In this document: positions 57,464 to 64,000 of the stretch, piece after piece | Position numbering within the stretch: the first letter of the stretch is position 1 | How the letters are laid out: each line of letters opens with the position of its first letter | From: Jacaranda mimosifolia | Taxonomy: Eukaryota; Streptophyta; Magnoliopsida; Lamiales; Bignoniaceae | Assembly (NCBI GenBank): GCA_018894105.1 | Contig: CM032126.1 | Location: 11,869,001-11,933,000 of the forward strand | Direction of reading: 5' to 3' | DNA length: 64,000 nt | Made by a program: the position numbers and the translations under genes | Notes under the pieces: model-generated | The model's input: only the letters and a program-made list of their open reading frames with translations | What the model was told of the DNA's origin: nothing | The model's database searches: none

Positions 57464-57789
57464 GGGCCCATTTGGTAATGTTTTCATTTTCAGCATTTTC
57501 AAAATTTTAAAAATTAATTAATTAGAAAAAAATAAGTTGAAAATGAATTTGTATTCGAATAGAATATTGAAAAAGTAATAATTATAATACAAGGTTTAAT
57601 GGGTTGTAGTTAAAGAGAGAGAATAATAATGAAAATAGATTGAGAAGATACATATAGATTATCAGGAAATGTGATTTAAAAATAAAAATGAAAATCTATT
57701 GGTTTAAAATGTGTATAAAATGAAGTGTTTCAATTTTCATATCGTATAAAATGTGAATAGTCTCTCTGAGAATGAAACCAAACAGACCC
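57464..57789. mobile_element. MITE, Harbinger-like or hAT-like candidate
   Basis: 326 bp with imperfect inverted ends of about 25 bp: GGGCCCATTTGGTAATGTTT at the left, and the complement of AAACCAAACAGACCC at the right. Flanking trinucleotides are TAA (57,461-57,463) and TAG (57,790-57,792), a near match to a TWA duplication. AT-rich, non-coding. Confidence 0.55.
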
Positions 57790-57792
57790 TAG

Positions 57793-58670
57793 GTGATATA
57801 TAGTTTGAATCCTCTATTCCATTCCATATTTCATATATATGTTATTTCAATTCATAGATATGGATCAAGTGTATTAGATATATTTTTATAAAAAAAAAAA
57901 AAAAAATTAAAAATTAAATATACTTGATATACATTTATAAAATTGAAATAAAAATAAAATATTAAATAAAATGAATCTAAATCTAAAGTGTGCTATATAT
58001 TTAATTAAATGGGACTGGGAGAAGATGATAAATGCACCCATCAACTGTGATTAATGGAATACTAATTAATAGCTATTGAGGGTCATCTCAGTATTAATTT
58101 TTATTTCTTTTTCATTTTGCAAGAGATGACAATGATGACATGAAGAGGCACACATGCTCGTAACCAATTGTTCTCTGCAACTATATAAAGTATCATCTTT
58201 TGGTAGTACTATTTCTTACTATTATAAAACTCCTGTACGTGAGGGCTATGGGGCATGGCATGTGGTTGATTACCCGTGGAATTGTCCAATTATCCATTTT
58301 TTTGATAAAATATTAACATATATATATGTGTGTGTGTGTGTGTACCGATGATCAATTCACTAATTTTTCCTACTCAATTCGCGCGTGACATGATACATTT
58401 CCTTTGGGTACTTAAGATTGGCCAATTTCAAAATATGATTATCATTGATTACACATAGGGTCCATACATTAATGATAATTATGTTCTGGGACCGATTAAT
58501 GCTAAAACTGGCTAAGAAGGCACCGTTGAAATTTAAAATCGCTTTACAAATGGGTCGATAATAAAAGAGAAGAGAGACAAAAAGGTTGGGTATGGTTGAA
58601 AAGAGAGACGAACTTCCCGTTGATCATAGGAATTACTAACTCTTAAATTTTGTCCAACAGTTTTGAGTTT
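57793..58670. other. AT-rich intergenic DNA with a TA/TG microsatellite
   Basis: No gene recognised. Holds an A-run at 57,892-57,906 and a (TA)(TG)n microsatellite at about 58,317-58,343. Confidence 0.5.
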
Positions 58671-60247
58671 GGGTAAATTACACGTACACCCTGAGGCATA
58701 AATAAATTTAATATGTATATATATATATATATACACACATTTTATTTGGCAAACTAGATGTATCACATTTTCCTTTATTCAATTTTTGCTCCCTGCCTGC
58801 GTTGCGTCCACCATTAGGAAATCTTGCTGATGTAGCAAAAAGTTTTTCAAACAAAAATGTACATAAGAGACATTAAAAAATGTCATATGGATAATATTAT
58901 AATGATATTTTTACATATTGAAAGTATTATTTATCATGGTATAGCTAAAAGTGTAACATACTATTTTGTCTTTTTGTAGCATTAATAAAATACAAGAAGA
59001 AATGCATAAAATGATATGTTAAGATGTCACAAGAAATATCCCTTGCAATCAGCTAAATTTTTCCCATTTTGTCTCAGGCGATAATTCTCTCCTTGGACTC
59101 AAGTGTAAGTACCTTGTAATTATATACAGAGATAAATACAATTTATAATATAAAAAGGGGCTAAATGCATATAATCATTGGGCTTGGAGGGTTGGAAAAA
59201 TAAAGAAAAATGAGTAGATATGCTAAAATAAACATGATCATGTTTAAAAAAAGTAATGTGGTAGAAATTATCAATTCCATATGATGATTACGGACTGAAA
59301 ATTAATTTTTCAATTAATATTTAGGGTCAACAAATTAAATTTAACACTTAACTATTAGGAAGTACATTTAAAATATATTTCATTTCTAGTCCAAAGTAAT
59401 TAAATGTTCCTGAAAATTAAAATCAAATCAAAACCTAGGTTCCTAAAATATTAATAATAATCAACACCGACATTTCAATTTCATGCTTAATTCGGTTGGT
59501 TAACAAATGGTAGACACCCCTTACAAATACTACAGTAAATATGATCCATAAGTGGAAACTAGCCACAGGAAGGCTGGGATGGTGTTAATACCACTAGGGA
59601 GCATATTGTAGAACTCTTTAAGAGGATGGTCATATCAATAACAAATTTTATAAAGAAACAGAAAAAATATAACAAACTTTATTAGGAAATAGGAAAAAAA
59701 AAATAAGTGAACTAAGAATTGTGCAATTTGAAGAAAGAGAAATTTCTAAATTTTCGAAATATTAACATAATATTCATAATATTATATAGAAAAAATTATG
59801 TAGACCTTATATGTTATCGATAAGATATATTAGCAAATTTCTATTATCTATTATATATAAAAATTAAATAGACGCATTCCAGGGGAAAAAATTTAATATT
59901 AGCATGAACATCCTTTTAGATATATTAGCATGAACATCCTTTTACAAATAAAAATAAAAAGGTAAAATACATATATATTTTATATTACATTCATGCTCCT
60001 TACAATATAAAAGAGTTCTATAGTCCCTACATACGGTTAGTCTTAAATATGTCTAATTACTTCATATATTAATTTTTATACCTTTATTTTTTTGGGAGAT
60101 CCGATGATAATAGACACATCTTTTTATGGATTCATTTAAGTTTTTCAACGGATACTTTAGGAGGTGTATATATAATTTTTCAAATAACAAAGACCTTTTT
60201 ATAATTAAGCTACACCTCAGGGGCGCAACTATAATTTACTCCATTCA
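58671..60247. other. Intergenic DNA bounded by inverted GTAAATTA..CCCTGAGG ends
   Basis: The left end reads GGGTAAATTACACGTACACC then CTGAGG. The right end on the minus strand reads AGTAAATTATAGTTGCGCCC then CTGAGG. It may be one 1.6-kb non-autonomous element or two separate members of a family with that terminus. No target duplication found. A 27-bp direct duplication containing ATATTAGCATGAACATCCTT lies near 59,886-59,943. No gene seen. Confidence 0.35.
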
Positions 60248-60598
60248 GTCTAACAAGAAATAAAGATCCAAAGCACCAGCAGCTATATAATAACTTACAT
60301 GGATGCATGTTCTTCCCAACCATCTGTTCTGTTCTTTATGATCTATAAATGTTGGTTTCAACTTTCACTGTTCAAGTTGCGTAATGCAATAATTACAGAA
60401 TAAATAAAAATTTACTCCAATCGAATTATATTGTTTTATACTTCATTTTTGTCTAAGCTCGAGGTCCAAATGTAGCATTAGAAGATAACCATTTCAAGAA
60501 AGCATTGTTTAGAAAAAACTTAAAGCAAAAATAAAAGCACAATATCGTATACACTAACATGAAAACACAAAGTTTAACACTAGATGAAGGAAGAGTGA

Positions 60599-63500
60599 CT
60601 AACATTTAGCTTTCTTCTCTGTACCTCTGCTGCTAACTTCATCTCTGGATCGCTTTTTAGATGCAGAATATGGATTATCTGTTGCTTTTTTCCTGTTTAT
60701 GAATTCTGAGAAAGACAGGATAGGTGGTGGTTGCTCTGTGTCCTGGGAAACAGTAGTTGTAGAATTAATGCTGAGGCTGACTTTATCTTCATAGACTTGA
60801 GCAACAACCGGAGAGGATGATGGGGAAAGGCAATTTGGGCAATTTGTTCCTGGACTAACAGCTTCCGATGACTTATAAGCAATGGTACCAAGCCTATTTG
60901 TTAATTCAACGGGGCTTGCTGTTGACAACCACCTCACAGTACTTGCCATCTGGGATAAATAAAATGACTTCCCACTTTTCTCGTACCTCTTGTAGCATTC
61001 GTTCTCAAGTGTCTCAGAAGATTTTACAAAGTCAATCCTGACAACACCACATTTCCTGGTGAATCAAAGATCAAATTGATCTAACATTATAAAACATATC
61101 AAGAATAAGGTGCAAGGAAGCATACTGTAAATTGCTGAAACACTGCTGGTTTTGCTTTATTGCATTTAATAATCTTTGCTTTCCTGACTCCCTTAATGTT
61201 CCAGATATGGAGTTTTTGTCAGCTTTATTTACCTATCAACATAAAGAACAAGGTTAGTGGCAAGTGGAGGCAGCATAAAGCAAAAACCGTTTTAAGTGAT
61301 TAAATTAACAAAGACTGCCGTGTAATGGGGCACCTGAAATTATAGTTCTTCAAGTCCTAAATTACCAAAAATATACTTCTCACCAAGAGGACATGAGGGG
61401 AAGTACAAGTTCATAATCGCGGAATAGATACAGCTTCACTGTGGTAGAATACCAGTACTTATGCACAATTTATGAAATTGTTTTAACTATAAATGACATC
61501 AAAAAAATTTATTTCATCAACCAGCTCATGTTAAAATTTCTAATTGTCATCCATTTGCATCTCTTTTTCAATTATATCAAACATGAAAAATTCTTCTAGC
61601 TTAAGCTATTAACTCTAACAAAGCAACTAGAATACATACAGAAAAAGAGAGGCCGAAGTCACCTGCTTGTCTTGGTTCTTCTTACTCCGGTAATAGTTCT
61701 CTTCAGCTCGCTGCAACAACTCCATCCTGTCACGTAATCTCCACTCTGATGATTTACTTGAATGTGCTACACTTTTTTCAATTTCAACAAGATCTGGAAT
61801 CAAATACTAACAGATCAACAAAAAGAGAAACAGCAGAAGAAACAAAGTGAACAAGCACTCCAAGCCACATTCAGGAACAGCAAGCAATGTACTACTGAGA
61901 GCTTCATTTATACTCCATTAAGTTGATAATTTAGATTTACCATCGGAATCAGATATATCTTCCTCAGATCCACTTGCTTCATCATCTCGATTCCAGAATT
62001 CTGAGAATTGTCCCTCATCATTGAAATCTGTAGCACTGCATGGAACATGCATAAATGAATCAGCAAATGGAAATAAATGAAAGTTGTAAGCTAAATGAAG
62101 CTCAAAATACAGTAACTATGGTGTAGATTTTAAAACTACTTCATTCAATTCACAAATATGGGCCAAGAATTTCTTCAGCAATTACTCGTCAAGAAGCATA
62201 ATATAGCAACATCTATGCATGTTGCTTCATCCTTCCAGCCTGCATGAGCAGATAGACTACTAGCAACAAGCTGTCAGATAGAAGTCATAATTTTAAAGCG
62301 TATTGAAAACAACAGATCAATGCCACACCAAAAGAAGAGGTGGATCCACCACCATGTTGATGGAAGAGAAAGGAATTTCGAGGATCACACTTTTAAGGAA
62401 AGGGTTGTTTTCTTTTGTAAATCATTTTAATGGTGAAGAAAAGGTCAGGAATGCCCTTTTGTGGAAGGATAGTGATAAAATTCACATACAACATACAATT
62501 GGACAATAAAATTTGTAGTCCTGTACTAATGCAAGCATTATCAAATAAACTGACAATCTTCCTTTCTCTAGTACAAAAATGCACTTAACCCCTTTTTTTT
62601 TTTTTTTTTTCATTTTTCTTTCGTCAATGGCTGTTGCACCAAAGTGAGATACTTATTTTTGACATCGTACCAATTTGCCAATACGCTTGCCATATCAAAG
62701 GAGAAATCAAACATTTGTTAATTGTTAAACTATAGGAAACATTCATCCAACTCCTTAAACCTTGCAACCGTCATCATAATCAGTATCCACTTCATATCTT
62801 TAGGCAAGTCAGTTAAGGAGCTTGCTAAAAATTCATTTCCCATCTGTTAATTTCAATTAGAAAAACCACAATAATCAGATGGCCCTGATGTAATAATCGG
62901 ATCAACTATGGAAAACATAATTCCCTGTGACTGTCATCATGATCAGTATTCACTTCGTATCTTTAGGCAAGTCAGTTAAGGAGCTTGCTAAAAATTCATT
63001 TCCCCATCTGTTAATTCCAATTAGAAAAACCCCAATAATCAGATGGCCCTGATGTAATAATCAGATCAACTACAGAAAACATCAGCATAGTTCCATTTCT
63101 TGAGCGTGCTACCTGACAAATTTAATAATTAACACCTCTTATTTTCCAGCACGACAGTATCCTGAAGAAACAGGGGATTTTTGTTCTACCTACATGTGTA
63201 ACGTGATTCATCCATCTTCTCCAAAAACCCTTGTCAAAATCACTTTATGTCAACTATGCATCTTCCCCCTCACTAACACAAACCTAGGTCTGACAACAAG
63301 TTATCAGTACAGAACTTCTCTCATGTGCCGTTATTTTTCACAACATCCATCCAACTAAACTGGAAAAGTATATTCTTATGCCAAAACTACCCAGTGACAT
63401 GCTACAATGATTTCATTCCCACCAACCTATCAATTTATACATGGATAATACAATTAGTCATTGAAGTCTGGCAAGATCTCAACATCTATAACAAGTCAAC

Positions 63501-64000
63501 TATGGAGTACAATCAAGTTGGGCAGCAGGCATATATTATTCAATTCGAACAATATTGTAGGTACATAAGCCAGTGCATTTAACTAAATTTTGAAAACCAT
63601 TTGGCCACATATGTCACATTAACCCCTTGGCATCGGCTAATGGACACTATTTGTCCACATGGTTGTATCAAATATTATCATCAAAGTGAAAAAACAAATG
63701 TTTAAATCCTTGTTACATATCCCATTCCACATAATTTTAGGTCAACGTTTCCTCTATGTTCACCAGTAAGTACCATCACCTTTCCTAAAGATGGGAAAGA
63801 AAAGAACTTCTTTTATGATATTAGAAAAACCTTGCAATAATTTTCTAATTTAAGAAAAGTTAATGTAAAGAAAAGGCAATGGGCCACTAATGACTAAACA
63901 AGTAAACTCCAAACAATCAACAGATAAGATAATACAATAAGGATTAACTGACCTGCTTATGTATATTTGCGAAGACCCATTTCTATGTCTAAAAGTAGTA
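60599..64000 (-). CDS. Conserved spliced plant gene, C-terminal five exons (unnamed, probably nuclear)
   Basis: Exons on the minus strand, each with GT/AG borders and in phase: 63,953-64,000 (partial), 61,941-62,035, 61,663-61,793, 61,126-61,232 and 60,602-61,055. Translation begins in a segment containing RHRNGSSQIYIS. It proceeds through an acidic region (EASGSEEDISDSD) and a helical basic region (WRLRDRMELLQRAEENYYRS). Then comes a compact conserved-looking block (KCGVVRIDFVKSSETLENEC, FYLSQMASTVRWLSTAS). A Ser/Pro-rich tail follows, ending with LSFSEFINRKK and a bipartite nuclear-localisation-like cluster (KKRSRDE....EKKAK). No stop or frameshift anywhere, unlike the surrounding transposon debris. 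The start lies outside the window. I do not recognise the family; nuclear location is inferred. Confidence 0.75.
62766..63090. repeat. 163-bp tandem duplication in the large intron
   Basis: Two adjacent copies, period 163 bp, marked by TCTTTAGGCAAGTCAGTTAA at about 62,797 and 62,960, ending with ATCAACTA.(G)GAAAACAT. They differ by a few substitutions, so the duplication is fairly recent. It lies in the 1.9-kb intron (62,036-63,952), which otherwise shows only a T run at 62,591-62,610. Confidence 0.85.

Noticed and set aside
60697..60949. Separate small genes starting at the internal Met at 60,949 or at 60,891
   Set aside because: The exon continues upstream to 61,055 with a good acceptor and joins in phase with four earlier exons, so that Met is internal; the frame ending at 60,697 is a shadow of it.

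Overview
This is a 64 kb window of plant nuclear DNA. The evidence is AT-rich intergenic sequence, spliced genes with GT/AG introns, TATA boxes, several MITE-size DNA transposons and deeply nested LTR retrotransposons of the Ty3/gypsy Tat and chromovirus (Tekay/Del-like) lineages. The protein families (PEPPER-like KH protein, LRR-XII-like receptor kinase, C2H2/PARP-like-fold protein) point to an angiosperm, most likely a dicot. I cannot name the species. No rRNA, tRNA or CRISPR array was recognised.

Layout. 1-2.7 kb: AT-rich DNA with two small DNA transposons, each bounded by a clear target-site duplication (457-1000 and 1388-1759). 3.3-6.3 kb: a multi-exon gene for a plant Ptta/En/Spm (Transposase_24-like) protein, broken by three in-frame stops, with a cluster of short inverted motifs upstream. 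8.0-9.5 kb: an intronless, poly(A)-tailed, broken retrocopy of a PEPPER-like triple-KH RNA-binding protein. 10.1-10.6 kb: a block of CACTA-like subterminal motifs. 10.6-18.06 kb: a Tat-type gypsy element on the minus strand (Tat-1), with a 62-bp minisatellite where its 3' end should be. Its 5' LTR sits directly against a truncated LRR receptor-kinase pseudogene (18.08-19.75 kb). 21.5-32.5 kb: a complete 11.0-kb Tat element (Tat-2, minus strand) with both LTRs and a perfect 5-bp target-site duplication. It is inserted in a copia gag pseudogene, whose halves flank it, and it carries an antisense gene between pol and its 3' LTR. 33.2-46.1 kb: a pile of related Tat LTRs and internal pieces (LTRs a, b, c, d), including a pol-bearing copy (Tat-3) cut off at 46,100. 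46.1-54.7 kb: a plus-strand chromovirus with a truncated 5' LTR, degenerate pol and a 2.57-kb 3' LTR, with another LTR element nested in it. 54.9-57.8 kb: a Harbinger-like MITE, an intact single-exon C2H2 zinc-finger gene (minus strand) and another MITE. 60.6-64 kb: the last five exons of a well-preserved minus-strand nuclear protein gene that I could not name.

Only two loci look like functioning host genes: the C2H2 gene (55,935-57,005) and the spliced gene entering from the right edge (60,599-64,000). The rest records retroelement nesting and decay. The most interesting biology is in the Tat elements. Each retrotransposon that is complete enough to tell has a gene on the opposite strand to gag-pol. 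Each also has its own, sequence-unrelated tandem repeat in the same place, downstream of integrase.
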